Translations under genes and position numbers: made by a program
Assembly (NCBI GenBank): GCA_947626345.1
Contig: CANQSF010000020.1
Span: 1-46,265 of the forward strand
Source of the DNA: an uncultured Oscillospiraceae bacterium
Lineage (GTDB): Bacteria > Bacillota > Clostridia > Oscillospirales > Oscillospiraceae
Length of the DNA: 46,265 nt
Direction: 5' to 3'
The notes under the pieces: generated by a model
Databases searched by the model: none
Told to the model about the DNA's origin: nothing
What the model saw: only the letters and a program-made list of their open reading frames with translations
Shown here: piece by piece, positions 32,162 to 40,362 of the stretch
How positions within the stretch are numbered: position 1 is the stretch's first letter
How the letters are laid out: every line of letters begins with the position of its first letter

Positions 32162-32432
32162 AATAAATCTGTACGCAGCGAGGCATATTCACATGCCCCA
32201 TGTTTATTTGACTTGCTCTCCCTCAAATGTCACCTTTCGATACAAAAGTTTAACATCTATCCTTATATAGCATATCTTAAAAAAAGGCTGTCGTAATGTG
32301 TCGTGTATCCGATTTATGCCGTCAATAATCGTCAAAAACTGGTGAAAATTGGAAATCTATGTATAGCATTCCCTTAGCAACACCCAAAATCGTCATGTAA
32401 AAAACAACTCCTGACTTTGTTCAACATTTCCC
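32162..32432. other. divergent regulatory region
   Basis: AT-rich spacer between the sigma gene (leftward) and the 90-aa gene (rightward). It contains the overlapping 34-codon leader frame near 32068-32180 and a T-rich stretch near 32280. No further gene is supported; a sigma-gene promoter must lie here but is not clear. Confidence 0.5.
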
Positions 32433-32461
32433 TTTACAAGAATTATGTAACCTGATATACT
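32433..32461 (+). promoter_or_regulatory. promoter of the 90-aa protein
   Basis: TTTACA (32433-32438), 17 nt, TATACT (32456-32461), 33 nt upstream of the start codon. Both boxes are one mismatch from consensus. Confidence 0.8.
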
Positions 32462-32494
32462 TCATCTAGTACTTTGAAGAGGAGTTATTTTGAT

Positions 32495-32767
32495 ATGTGC
32501 TATACGGCGGAGCAAAAGGATCTGATTGGAGCAGTCATCGGCACAAACTTTATGGGGCGGAGTCTTTCTTCCTCCCTTCGTGAGAGCTTTTCACGAGCCT
32601 ATCGGCATTTGGAGAGCGACAAACTTCTCCCTGAAGATTTGCGGTTAATTGCCAACGCCCTTGAACTCATAACCCCAAACAGTTGTCAGACCTGCAGCAA
32701 GGAAGGATACCGTGATATGATCAGCGCTCTTGCCGCAACACAAATGATGCTTGCACAAGTACAATAA
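32495..32767 (+). CDS. small helical protein, only rightward gene of the element here (90 aa)
   Basis: The ATG at 32495 (MCYTAEQKDLIGAVIGTNFM) has GAGGAG ten bases upstream; the frame could start at a TTG seven codons earlier, within the ribosome site. The protein is mostly helical (SLRESFSRAYRHLESDKLLP, LRLIANALELITP) with a C-terminal Cys pair and a hydrophobic end. No family is recognised. It has its own promoter and terminator and faces away from all neighbours, as regulators of elements often do. No helix-turn-helix is evident. Confidence 0.65.
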   Translation: MCYTAEQKDLIGAVIGTNFMGRSLSSSLRESFSRAYRHLESDKLLPEDLRLIANALELITPNSCQTCSKEGYRDMISALAATQMMLAQVQ

Positions 32768-32777
32768 CATCAAAGAG

Positions 32778-32816
32778 AAGACGCGGCCAGGTCAAATTGA
32801 CCTAGCCGTGTCTTTT
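32778..32816 (+). terminator. terminator of the 90-aa gene
   Basis: Long 17-bp stem with few mismatches (32778-32794/32796-32812) followed by TTTTT. It ends the 90-aa gene and separates it from the convergent primase gene. Confidence 0.85.
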
Positions 32817-32872
32817 TCATTACCTTCCAATACTTTTTTAAAGGACGAGGTGTCATTTGCCCCGTCTTTCTA

Positions 32873-33940
32873 CTACTCTGACCTATGCCTTTCCAAGCGG
32901 TGTTCCCAGATGTAATCGTCCAGACCTTTGTACTGCGGATCCCACAGATAAGTGCCGTAGCGGAGGCCCATTTCTCCCAGCAATCTGAGGAGATTGTTGT
33001 ATCCATTCTGCACATGGATGTTCGTTAAGAAATCCATATCGAATGCGGTTTTGACCTCCTTCAGACCGCCGCCTTTCAGACGAATAAGGGCCAGCTTCAA
33101 CTGGGTCAGTGTATTTACTCCGGGCACAGCCAAGACCGTACTCCCGGAGAGGATATGGATAATATCCGCTTTCATAGGGCCTTCTGTCAAGATGATCTCA
33201 CTTTGGACTGCGCCAGCCAAGTGCGTCCAGCCTTCAGCTTTACACCCGTCCTTTTTCTCGGCGCTGGACACCCATCTGAACTTGCGCTTCGCCACATTGT
33301 CCCGCCGAATTTGGAGGCCCTGTATCTTGCCGTCAACATCACGGACGGGGATGAGTATCCCTCGCTTTTCATGGATGAAGGTCCATATTCCGTCATCGTT
33401 TCTATAGAAGCCAGGCACACCTGAAAGATATAAGCCTTCCGCCTGGAGCTGGGCAGCTATGGATGCATACCCCAGCACCGGCGTTGTCTTATACCCAAGT
33501 TCATCGATTTCGTCATCCTTCAGGCCGCGCAGAAGTAGGTTTTCTCTGTGATCCGGCGCCAAAGAGAGTTTCCCCAGAAGCGCCGAATAAGTAGCATCGC
33601 GGGTATCCACATCTGTCATTGGGTACTCGGTTACAGTCGGAGTTATAGGTTGATTTGCCTTTACCGTCGGAACGACACCGCCTGCCCCCAGCTTACTAAT
33701 AATGGTGTTCTTTGCTGCATCTCTTGGCGTTCCGGTATAGAGAGAATAAAGATCAAGAACACCCCCTGATGCACCACACCGCGGACAACGGAAAACATTC
33801 TTTGAGATGTTGATGTTCAGATGCCGCTTTCGCGGATCAGTATCACAGCACGGGCATCTGACATAGTACGAACTACGGTCTTGCGGCGGCGCTAGGAGCC
33901 CGAGAAGATCGACCACATCAGTCATCTGAATATACTGCAT
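32873..33940 (-). CDS. DnaG-like primase with zinc finger and Toprim domain (355 aa)
   Basis: A replication primase of mobile-element type. The N-terminal CHC2-like zinc finger has CPCCDTDPRKRHLNI and FRCPRCGASGG (about residues 29-60). The Toprim-like part has EIILTEGPMKAD with the catalytic-type Glu and AFDMDF as the DxD pair, with the SGSTVLAVPGVNT loop between. It lacks a helicase or DnaB-binding C-terminal domain, so it is shorter than DnaG. It is the last gene of the leftward recombination operon. A weak GACGGGG/CCTCGTC hairpin at about 32840-32870 may end it. The ribosome site GGGGGAAAT follows directly on the 33956-33980 hairpin. Confidence 0.85.
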   Translation of the reverse strand: MQYIQMTDVVDLLGLLAPPQDRSSYYVRCPCCDTDPRKRHLNINISKNVFRCPRCGASGGVLDLYSLYTGTPRDAAKNTIISKLGAGGVVPTVKANQPITPTVTEYPMTDVDTRDATYSALLGKLSLAPDHRENLLLRGLKDDEIDELGYKTTPVLGYASIAAQLQAEGLYLSGVPGFYRNDDGIWTFIHEKRGILIPVRDVDGKIQGLQIRRDNVAKRKFRWVSSAEKKDGCKAEGWTHLAGAVQSEIILTEGPMKADIIHILSGSTVLAVPGVNTLTQLKLALIRLKGGGLKEVKTAFDMDFLTNIHVQNGYNNLLRLLGEMGLRYGTYLWDPQYKGLDDYIWEHRLERHRSE

Positions 33941-33955
33941 ATGCTATTTCCCCCT

Positions 33956-33980
33956 GGGGGACGGTTCGGAACCGTCCCCC
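33956..33980. repeat. 11-bp perfect hairpin between operon genes (REP-like)
   Basis: Arms GGGGGACGGTT (33956-33966) and AACCGTCCCCC (33970-33980), loop CGG, in the 52-nt gap before the primase. There is no T-run on the primase-reading strand, so it is not a classical terminator. It resembles the GGGGACGGTTC-type palindromes dispersed in many Firmicutes genomes. Confidence 0.7.
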
Positions 33981-33992
33981 CTTTCAATTGGA

Positions 33993-34724
33993 TCATGACG
34001 CCTGCTCTACAGCATAATCGCAGATGATCTGCGCTGCTTTCTGGACCTCAGGATCGCTCATGTACTTTGTGGCCAGCCATTTCAGCGCACCTGGATCCAG
34101 CATGAGCACTTCGCCCAGTTTCTTTCCGGAATACTTCTTGGTCGGCCAAAGCACATTTACAGCGGTTTCATACTGCTGTTCCAGTGTCAGTGCAGGCGCC
34201 TCTGTCCCTTCTTCCTCCGTCTCAGCAAATGGCACCTCTGTCGGCACCTCATCTCCATCCTCGGAATAATTGCCGCACATGAGTTCTCCTATGGTATCAT
34301 TCATGGTTTCCTCGCCGGCCATGCCAAACTGAAGCCCAAAGCCGGCATTCCGAAGTGCGATCCCCACGGCGGCCGTCTGGGCCCACTCACGGGGGGATAC
34401 ACTGGGTTTGTCCTTGCAGTAGCCGCGGGAGGCTGTCGCCTCTGCCAAAAAGCTGTCGGGCGAGTCCTTATAGCTGGGATACACCCGGGCAGTAGCCACG
34501 AAGCAGTCCTTCCCGGGCTCGACCGTGACAGCGATCTTCCCTTCCGGATACCTCAAGCGGAACCAGGCCATCTGATAGATGACAGGCAGCCGCTTGCGCT
34601 TCTCCGAAGTGTTCAGATCAGAGTATTCTACGGCGAACGGCTCCGGGTCGAATCCTTCGACCACGTTGATCTTTCCGATCACCTCCATCGATGCTGTTTT
34701 GCTATCCGAATTGCTTGTGCTCAT
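33993..34724 (-). CDS. possible ssDNA-annealing recombination protein (243 aa)
   Basis: Family not certain. The N-terminal two thirds form a compact domain: FDPEPFAVEYSDLNTSEKRK, KIAVTVEPGKDCFVATARVY, FLAEATASRGY, and WAQTAAVGIALRNAGFGLQF. The last stretch resembles the A-T-x-AIGRAL-AGFG pattern of Rad52/ERF-type annealing proteins. An acidic linker (about 150-180) and a helical tail follow. It lies in one operon with a YqaJ exonuclease and a RecD2-like helicase, which is where an annealing partner is expected. AGGAGGGT precedes the ATG. The assignment is inference from pattern plus neighbours. Confidence 0.5.
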   Translation of the reverse strand: MSTSNSDSKTASMEVIGKINVVEGFDPEPFAVEYSDLNTSEKRKRLPVIYQMAWFRLRYPEGKIAVTVEPGKDCFVATARVYPSYKDSPDSFLAEATASRGYCKDKPSVSPREWAQTAAVGIALRNAGFGLQFGMAGEETMNDTIGELMCGNYSEDGDEVPTEVPFAETEEEGTEAPALTLEQQYETAVNVLWPTKKYSGKKLGEVLMLDPGALKWLATKYMSDPEVQKAAQIICDYAVEQAS

Positions 34725-34736
34725 CTTCTACCCTCC

Positions 34737-35192
34737 TCAGTTCTTGATGTTGATTTCGACATATGTGTCTCTGTACTGTGTCCAGACCGGCAATACAGTG
34801 TTGATCACCCTCTGGACACACATCCTGTACTGCTGATCAGAAGACATTTTGAAGCTGGTGAACTGCCGCCGATAGTCATCCGCGACTCGTGCCAAAGACG
34901 AAGCGGCGGTCTCCCGCTTCTTGCTGCCGTTTTCATCCGTCTTCCAGCCGAACTTTCGCTCAGACTGCATAAAACGAATGTAGGCATCCATCTGCTGATA
35001 GTGACACTTTATGATGCTGAGGTCCTGCGTCACCGGCGCGTGGGACACGAAGGCTTTGCACGTCTGCAGAACGTCAATGCGGTAATTTAACTCAGCCAAG
35101 ATGATCAGATGAACCACCGCCTTCTCGTCAGAGGGCATCTTTTTCAGAAGCTCATCCCTCTTCTGGATATAAAGCTCAAGGATACTCGCCAT
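34737..35192 (-). CDS. uncharacterised helical protein of the recombination operon (151 aa)
   Basis: No family recognised. Mostly helical: LELYIQKRDELLKKMPSDEK, LIILAELNYRIDVLQTCKAF, and a basic middle with WKTDENGSKKRETAASSL. No catalytic motif, zinc site or membrane segment. TTGAGGAGGATAAAATT gives a good ribosome site. It lies between the helicase and the candidate annealing gene at 12-13 nt spacing, so it is cotranscribed. It could be an accessory DNA-binding or loader protein. Confidence 0.65.
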   Translation of the reverse strand: MASILELYIQKRDELLKKMPSDEKAVVHLIILAELNYRIDVLQTCKAFVSHAPVTQDLSIIKCHYQQMDAYIRFMQSERKFGWKTDENGSKKRETAASSLARVADDYRRQFTSFKMSSDQQYRMCVQRVINTVLPVWTQYRDTYVEINIKN

Positions 35193-35205
35193 AATTTTAT
35201 CCTCC

Positions 35206-37392
35206 TCAAGAATTTAGTTTTTTCAGTCTTGCTGCCAGGCAGGTGCCCCGCTTTTCAGTATCGACCTTCCCGATCGCCATGCAGAGCGCTTTCCTCTCTC
35301 CGACGATCGTCACCCGCTCCTTACCTCGTGTAATAGCAGTATACAGAAGCGGCCGTGTCAGCATGATGTAGTGCGCTGTCTGCAGGTTGATGATGACCGA
35401 TTTGAATTCACTGCCCTGGGACTTATGAATCGTGCATGCATACCCCAGATCCAACAGGTCGAGCTCGCTGGAGTCATATTCAGCAACGCGGCCTTCGCCG
35501 AAGTCAACGAATACCGTGGTCTCATCACTGCCAGTGACGATCTTGGTGATATACCCGATATCTCCATTGCTGATATGCTCATGGTTTTTGACCTGCATGA
35601 CCTTGTCCCCTTCCCGGAAGATGCGTTTTCCGTACTCCACTTCCTTGGAAAACGGACAGGCCGGATTGATCACGTCCCGAAGCACCGCGTTGAGCGCGTT
35701 CGCCCCGGTCTCTGTTTTCTGTCGGTACGGTGTAAGCAGCGCCACGTTGTCAACGCCGTACTTACCCGTCTCCTTCTCATAGATATCCTGGATCAACTGC
35801 GCCGACTCCGGGATGCTGGCGGACTCAATGAAGACAAAGTCGTTCCCGTATTCGAGGTGCATGTTGCCATGCCGGATCAGCTTCGCGTTCATCGCGATCC
35901 TGCTCCCCTCATTCTGGCGGAAGACCTTGTCCAGCCTGGCCACCGGGATACACTCGCTGGCGATGATCTCTTTGAGCACCGCACCCGGTCCCACGGACGG
36001 AAGCTGGTCAGCATCGCCGACCAAAACCACCTGGGCCCCGGGCTTCACGGCGTCAAAGAGATGCTCCGCCAGGTAAATGTCCAGCATGGACACCTCGTCT
36101 ACGATCACCAGGTCAGCGTCCAGTTCCTTTGGCTCTCCATGGAAACCGTTTTCGCCGGCGAGCAAGCCAAGGGCTTTATGCACCGTGGCTGCCACATGGC
36201 CTGTCGATTCCTCCATTCTTCTGGCTGCACGTCCTGTCGGAGCACAGCAGCAGATCTTATTGCGGGGATGCTCATCATGATAGATGTCCAGGATTGCCTT
36301 TTGGATCATGGTCTTGCCAGTGCCAGGGCCGCCGGTTATGATGGATATGCCGTTTGTCAGCGCCATCTGGATCGCCTGTCGCTGCTCCGGGGCCAGCCTG
36401 ACATGCAGGCTGGCCTCTACTTGCTTCAGCTTTTCGTCGCACTTGGCGCCGTCAGACAAAGAGGATTGCCGATGATAGGCGTTCTTCCGGCTCATGATGG
36501 TGTTTGCCAGGTGCTGCTCCGCTAAAGCGGTCTCACACCTGTAAACGAACCCCTCATATGTCACCAGGCGTCCGTCATGCACCAGCCGCATTGCGCGGTT
36601 TGCGGCCATATCCTCCGTCAACAGGGGCGTGTCCAGCAACTTCAGGCACGCTTTGACGAACGCCCTCTTCTCCATACAGATATGGCCGCGGCTCTCCGCT
36701 TCCTTCAGCGTGTACAGCAGCCCCTCATCCACGCGCTCCGTGGACAGCTTTTCAAAGCCCATGCTCTCCGCGATCCGGTCGGCTGTCAGGAAACCGATGC
36801 CTTCCATCTCGCAAAGCTGGTATGGATGCTCCTTCACGATCTGAAGCGTCCTCTCACCATACTCCTTGTAGAGCTTCACCGCCCGGTTGGCGGTGATCCC
36901 GTGAGGTGACAAAAATGCCACCACATCCCGGGCCCTGCGGTTGGCAAGATAGGAGTCACAGATCCGTTTGAACCGTCCGTTGCTGATGCCAGGAACGGTC
37001 ATGAGCTTGTCCGGCTCCTTATCGAGAACATCCAGCGTATCGTTTCCGAACGCCTCATAGATGCGCTCTGCCAATTTGGGGCCGACACCCTTGATCTGAC
37101 CAGAACACAGGTAGGCCGTGATGGCGTCCTTTGTCGGGATGATCACCTCTTTGTAGGAGTCCATCTCGAACTGGACGCCGTGCTTGGTGCTGCGCGTCCA
37201 TTTCCCCTGCATGTCATACCGAAGGTGCCGGGAAATGGGCAGACAGTAGCCGACGGCTTTCACCTGAGAGATGGAGTGGCCGGTGCCGTCCAGGACCCGC
37301 TCGCAGGGCCGGTATACAGCCACCATATAGCTTCCTGTTTCGGCGCTGCTGATATTTCTGGGATAGACCAGTCGCTCAAATTGGCAGAGCAT
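35206..37392 (-). CDS. recD2: RecD2-like superfamily 1 DNA helicase (729 aa)
   Basis: A 5'-3' DNA helicase of the RecD2/TraA type. The N-terminal part holds helix-hairpin-helix repeats (IKGVGPKLAERIYEAF, MTVPGISNGRFKRI, CEMEGIGFLTADRIA). Walker A GGPGTGKT is at 355-362, motif Ia CAPTGRAARRM, Walker B VDEVSML at about 432-438, motif III VGDADQLPSVGPG, and the C-terminal motifs TIHKSQGSEF and YTAITRGKERV. Length matches RecD2. GTG at 37395 or ATG at 37392 may start it; GGGGAGG favours the ATG. The start overlaps the DUF4406-like stop. With no RecBC here, it probably serves element replication or recombination with the YqaJ exonuclease. Confidence 0.93.
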   Translation of the reverse strand: MLCQFERLVYPRNISSAETGSYMVAVYRPCERVLDGTGHSISQVKAVGYCLPISRHLRYDMQGKWTRSTKHGVQFEMDSYKEVIIPTKDAITAYLCSGQIKGVGPKLAERIYEAFGNDTLDVLDKEPDKLMTVPGISNGRFKRICDSYLANRRARDVVAFLSPHGITANRAVKLYKEYGERTLQIVKEHPYQLCEMEGIGFLTADRIAESMGFEKLSTERVDEGLLYTLKEAESRGHICMEKRAFVKACLKLLDTPLLTEDMAANRAMRLVHDGRLVTYEGFVYRCETALAEQHLANTIMSRKNAYHRQSSLSDGAKCDEKLKQVEASLHVRLAPEQRQAIQMALTNGISIITGGPGTGKTMIQKAILDIYHDEHPRNKICCCAPTGRAARRMEESTGHVAATVHKALGLLAGENGFHGEPKELDADLVIVDEVSMLDIYLAEHLFDAVKPGAQVVLVGDADQLPSVGPGAVLKEIIASECIPVARLDKVFRQNEGSRIAMNAKLIRHGNMHLEYGNDFVFIESASIPESAQLIQDIYEKETGKYGVDNVALLTPYRQKTETGANALNAVLRDVINPACPFSKEVEYGKRIFREGDKVMQVKNHEHISNGDIGYITKIVTGSDETTVFVDFGEGRVAEYDSSELDLLDLGYACTIHKSQGSEFKSVIINLQTAHYIMLTRPLLYTAITRGKERVTIVGERKALCMAIGKVDTEKRGTCLAARLKKLNS

Positions 37393-37916
37393 CACGCCAC
37401 CTCCCCGCTGTCAGGTGAAATGCCATCCGGGTACTCCCTGACGAACTGCGGGTACCGGTCATCCAAGCGGACAAGGTATTCGTCTCCTCCACAGTCGGCC
37501 ACGATCCGCCGAGCGCCAAGGTACACGGTCTTGTCGAACGCAAGGATCTTCATTTTCAGTTTGGCCGCATGGCGGATCTCTCCTTCCATGCCACAGCTGA
37601 TACGGCTGCCGCATACGAGCAGAATCTCGCTCTGCTCCAAGAGCCGAAGGCCAAAGTCGATGGCCAGGGCACGCTCTACCGGAACGCTGTCATTCAACAG
37701 CAGCGGCAGATATGCGTGCGGCGCTCGTGCGGCATAGCCCAGGTCCCTGTTGGCCAGAAACATATATGCCCGCGCAGAGCGAATGTTGGCGTGGAGCTGT
37801 TCCCGGTTATTTGCGCTGAGCGGCGAACACACATAGGCTTTCGCCCCTTTGGTCCAGCCGTTCACGCACTGTTTCTCCAGCGTATGTTCCCATGTATTGC
37901 TATTTCCTTTGCTCAT
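37392..37916 (-). CDS. DUF4406-like / nucleoside deoxyribosyltransferase-fold protein (174 aa)
   Basis: The core KAYVCSPLSANNREQLHANI, RSARAYMFLANRDLGYAARAPHAYLP and GLRLLEQSEILLVCGSRISCGM, EGEIRHAAKLKMKIL matches the DUF4406/deoxyribosyltransferase fold: a P-loop-like nucleotide pocket with an (S/M)xGMxxEi motif. These proteins are common in phages and mobile elements; most have no proven substrate. The gene starts with AAAGGAGATAGAT and its end overlaps the helicase start, so both are translationally coupled. A nucleotide-modifying role is possible. Confidence 0.75.
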   Translation of the reverse strand: MSKGNSNTWEHTLEKQCVNGWTKGAKAYVCSPLSANNREQLHANIRSARAYMFLANRDLGYAARAPHAYLPLLLNDSVPVERALAIDFGLRLLEQSEILLVCGSRISCGMEGEIRHAAKLKMKILAFDKTVYLGARRIVADCGGDEYLVRLDDRYPQFVREYPDGISPDSGEVA

Positions 37917-37933
37917 ATCTATCTCCTTTTCTG

Positions 37934-38971
37934 CTAGGCAGACTCAACGGAGACCTTTATGGTCCTGCTCTCACTCACCTTCAGGACCTCATCATAGATA
38001 TTGGGGTACTCCTTTTTGAGCCGCTTTGAGTCGGGTCTCTTACTTGTTTTTGTAACGAAGTCGATAAGAATGCGATCTTTGGCTGTTTCAAGAACGCCAT
38101 GCTCATGTTCCTTCATTAACTCCGCAATTCGCGCAGAGTGTGCCTGCACCTCCTTATCCAATCTTTTTAGTTCTGCGTTGTGTTCCGCGACTTCCCCTTG
38201 CAGGGCAATTAGCCTGCGCAGGTTCTTTTCATATTTCTTGGGCAATTCCACTGTTGGCAAGGCCGGATTGCTCGCACCGTAGATCTTTGCGAGGGATTCC
38301 AGCGCCAGCGCCGGCTTGATTCCTGACATCGTAGGGGGCTTATCATTCTTCAGGCTCCAGATCCATTCATCCAGCCGTTCGAAGATCATGTCCTCCTTTA
38401 CCGGGTCCCGCTCCAGGGAGGGACAGGCAAAATCGACATCAGGGTTGTTTCCCCAAAGCGCCGCAAAGGCGCCGATGTTCACATCCGCGACCGCGAGATA
38501 GTACCGAAGCTGAAGCTCATAATACAGAGGGTACGCTTCATTGGCCCAATCTCCGGCTTTGTGATATGTGCAGCTCTTGCACTCCAGGATACCCGGCTCA
38601 CCGTCATCCTTACGGATAAACCGGCGGTCGAAGTCCGCAAGCGCATATGGATGATCCGCATGCTGGTACATATTGGTGTCATTTGTGACCGTGTTTCCCG
38701 TGATCGACTGATACCAATGCGCGGCAATGGGCTCAAGAAGATGACCCATCTCCAGCTGTTTGGCATTGGCTTTCACGGCCGGCTTTGCTCTGCCCTTCTT
38801 GACCATCCAGAGCTCCAGCGGCGTAGTCCAGGGAGACACGCCAAAGATCACTGCGACATCACTCCCGCCGACAGTGTACTCGATATCACCCTTTGGACCG
38901 TGAGCGCGGCACTCCAGCCAGCGTTCATTGGTCATGCCTGCAGTATCGCAGAGAATGATGGGCGCTGACAT
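37934..38971 (-). CDS. YqaJ-type viral recombinase (5'-3' exonuclease)
   Basis: A PD-(D/E)xK exonuclease of the lambda-exonuclease/YqaJ family, 345 aa. It opens with RWLECRAHGPKGDIEYTVGG and SDVAVIFGVSPWTTPLELW, the family signature. Glu80 in MGHLLEP, Asp113/Asp115 in LADFDRRF, and Glu130-Cys-Lys132 in ILECKS form the active site; the Gln in YYELQLRYYLAV is also conserved. A coiled coil (about 250-305) ends the protein, longer than minimal exonucleases. It produces 3' overhangs for an annealing partner, probably the 243-aa protein downstream. The start overlaps the stop of the preceding gene (TGATG). Confidence 0.9.
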   Translation of the reverse strand: MSAPIILCDTAGMTNERWLECRAHGPKGDIEYTVGGSDVAVIFGVSPWTTPLELWMVKKGRAKPAVKANAKQLEMGHLLEPIAAHWYQSITGNTVTNDTNMYQHADHPYALADFDRRFIRKDDGEPGILECKSCTYHKAGDWANEAYPLYYELQLRYYLAVADVNIGAFAALWGNNPDVDFACPSLERDPVKEDMIFERLDEWIWSLKNDKPPTMSGIKPALALESLAKIYGASNPALPTVELPKKYEKNLRRLIALQGEVAEHNAELKRLDKEVQAHSARIAELMKEHEHGVLETAKDRILIDFVTKTSKRPDSKRLKKEYPNIYDEVLKVSESRTIKVSVESA

Positions 38972-40113
38972 CAGTACTCCACCGCCTTCGCGAGGTCGTA
39001 GTCACTCCACCTGAGCGTAAGAGCCCGGGCCATGGTCTCCTGAAGTGTGATCAGCTTGCTCTCCGGGGCCCCGTCTGTTTTCATGATGTACGGGATCTCC
39101 TGCATTGCCATGAAAACGTCATGAGCTGTCGCACGGCCGCCTCCATAGGCCATCTCATACATGGAAATCGCTTCGACGGCTGCCTTTTTGGGCATACTCA
39201 GCTTTTTGCATACGCGGGTCATGGCGTTTACCGGATAGTCCAGTTCGATCTCCAGCAGCGCCTGCAGATTCTCCACGCTGGTGGTGAACTGGGCGAACAG
39301 CTGGTCCAGCGCCGCGTCAAAGTCTGCCACCTTGGTCTGATGCCGGTGGTCTACCGCAATGCAGCTGCCGATGTGGATTGGATACTGGCCTCCCACGAGC
39401 AGCGCCGACACCTTTGCAGACGCCACGCCGGTGTCAGAAGTGGTGAACCGCACGCCAGGGACGAGCTTATCTGCCGTCTTGGTTTTACCCTGGGCCTTCA
39501 GAAGGGCTGCATAGGTCCCCAGGAGGTCTTCCTTCTGCGCCGGCATCCGCCAGGACGCGCTGGTGAGAGCGTGGTCTGTATACCCCCTCTCAAAGATGTT
39601 TCCGGGAAAGCGCTCATCGAGCTTCTTTCCGAGGATGTCTAGCAATTCATCGATGGGAAGAACGGAATAGTCCGTCATATCCCCAGAATGAACGGCGGAT
39701 ACCTTCTCGTCCCGAATGAGCACCAGGGCCTCACTGGAATAGATGTTGAGGCACTCGTTCAGCACCTCCGCCAGCACCGGCCGCTTGAGCTTCGTCAGGG
39801 CGTTCCCACTGATCTTTGCACGGTCAAGGAGGCTCTTGTACGCCGTTGTTCGGACGGGATACAATCCGCCGTTGACCAGGATCGCCAGGCCGAGGTTCTT
39901 CGCGGTATCCTCGACTGCATCGGTACTGGTCCCCGAGGCAAACGCCTCGGGAGCGAAGTAGAGCGGGGATGCCTCGTCCAGCGGCTCCACATGCAGCTCG
40001 TTCACTTTGCAGTGCTGCCACCTACTTTCTTTCGTCAGTCCCTCGTGGTAGCTCTGCATGGCCTGCCGGTCGCTGAACGTAGTGCTATAGCTGTCCAGAC
40101 ATGTGTTGTTCAT
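38971..40113 (-). CDS. uncharacterised 380-aa protein, first gene of the recombination operon
   Basis: No firm family. It contains YPVRTTAYKSLLDRAKISGN, VLAEVLNECLNIYSSEALVL, SVLPIDELLDILGKKLDERF, and VRFTTSDTGVASAKVSALLV. The layout (a domain handling a single ligand or DNA, with two similar alpha/beta halves) loosely recalls DUF932-type phage and plasmid proteins, but I would not assign it. No membrane or signal segment. GAAAGGAG precedes the ATG. It follows a ~200-nt leader with two terminator-like hairpins and is coupled to the exonuclease gene by TGATG overlap. Confidence 0.7.
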   Translation of the reverse strand: MNNTCLDSYSTTFSDRQAMQSYHEGLTKESRWQHCKVNELHVEPLDEASPLYFAPEAFASGTSTDAVEDTAKNLGLAILVNGGLYPVRTTAYKSLLDRAKISGNALTKLKRPVLAEVLNECLNIYSSEALVLIRDEKVSAVHSGDMTDYSVLPIDELLDILGKKLDERFPGNIFERGYTDHALTSASWRMPAQKEDLLGTYAALLKAQGKTKTADKLVPGVRFTTSDTGVASAKVSALLVGGQYPIHIGSCIAVDHRHQTKVADFDAALDQLFAQFTTSVENLQALLEIELDYPVNAMTRVCKKLSMPKKAAVEAISMYEMAYGGGRATAHDVFMAMQEIPYIMKTDGAPESKLITLQETMARALTLRWSDYDLAKAVEY

Positions 40114-40166
40114 GTTTTTTCTCCTTTCTCATTTCTGATTGACTTTTATCCGGATGTATATATAAA

Positions 40167-40196
40167 AAGACGGCGATCCCAAAGGACTGCCGTCTT
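40167..40196 (-). terminator. leader hairpin 2 of the recombination operon
   Basis: Stem AAGACGGC (40167-40174) / GCCGTCTT (40189-40196), followed on the minus strand by TTTTTAT. It lies 54 nt before the ATG at 40113. It may end read-through or act as an attenuator. Confidence 0.65.
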
Positions 40197-40219
40197 GTTG
40201 CATTTTTTGCCAAGAAACA

Positions 40220-40257
40220 AAAAAGTGCCATCTGCAATACTGCAAATGACACTTTTG
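40220..40257 (-). terminator. leader hairpin 1 of the recombination operon
   Basis: Imperfect stem with arms AAAAGTG ... ATCTGCA and TGCAAAT ... CACTTTT. On the minus strand the second arm runs into TTTTTTG, so it is a good terminator. It sits between the promoter at 40312-40340 and the first gene. Confidence 0.7.
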
Positions 40258-40311
40258 TTACTCTGATATACTGTGTCCAGCAAGAAGCTGAACTAGAAAC
40301 TTTACATTGTG

Positions 40312-40340
40312 ATTATACCAGAATTTCTCTGCCTAGTCAA
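40312..40340 (-). promoter_or_regulatory. strong promoter of the recombination operon
   Basis: On the minus strand, TTGACT (40340-40335), 17 nt, perfect TATAAT (40317-40312). The next start codon is about 200 nt downstream, past two terminator-like hairpins. Confidence 0.8.
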
Positions 40341-40362
40341 TCCGGATAACAATTGTTCTATA

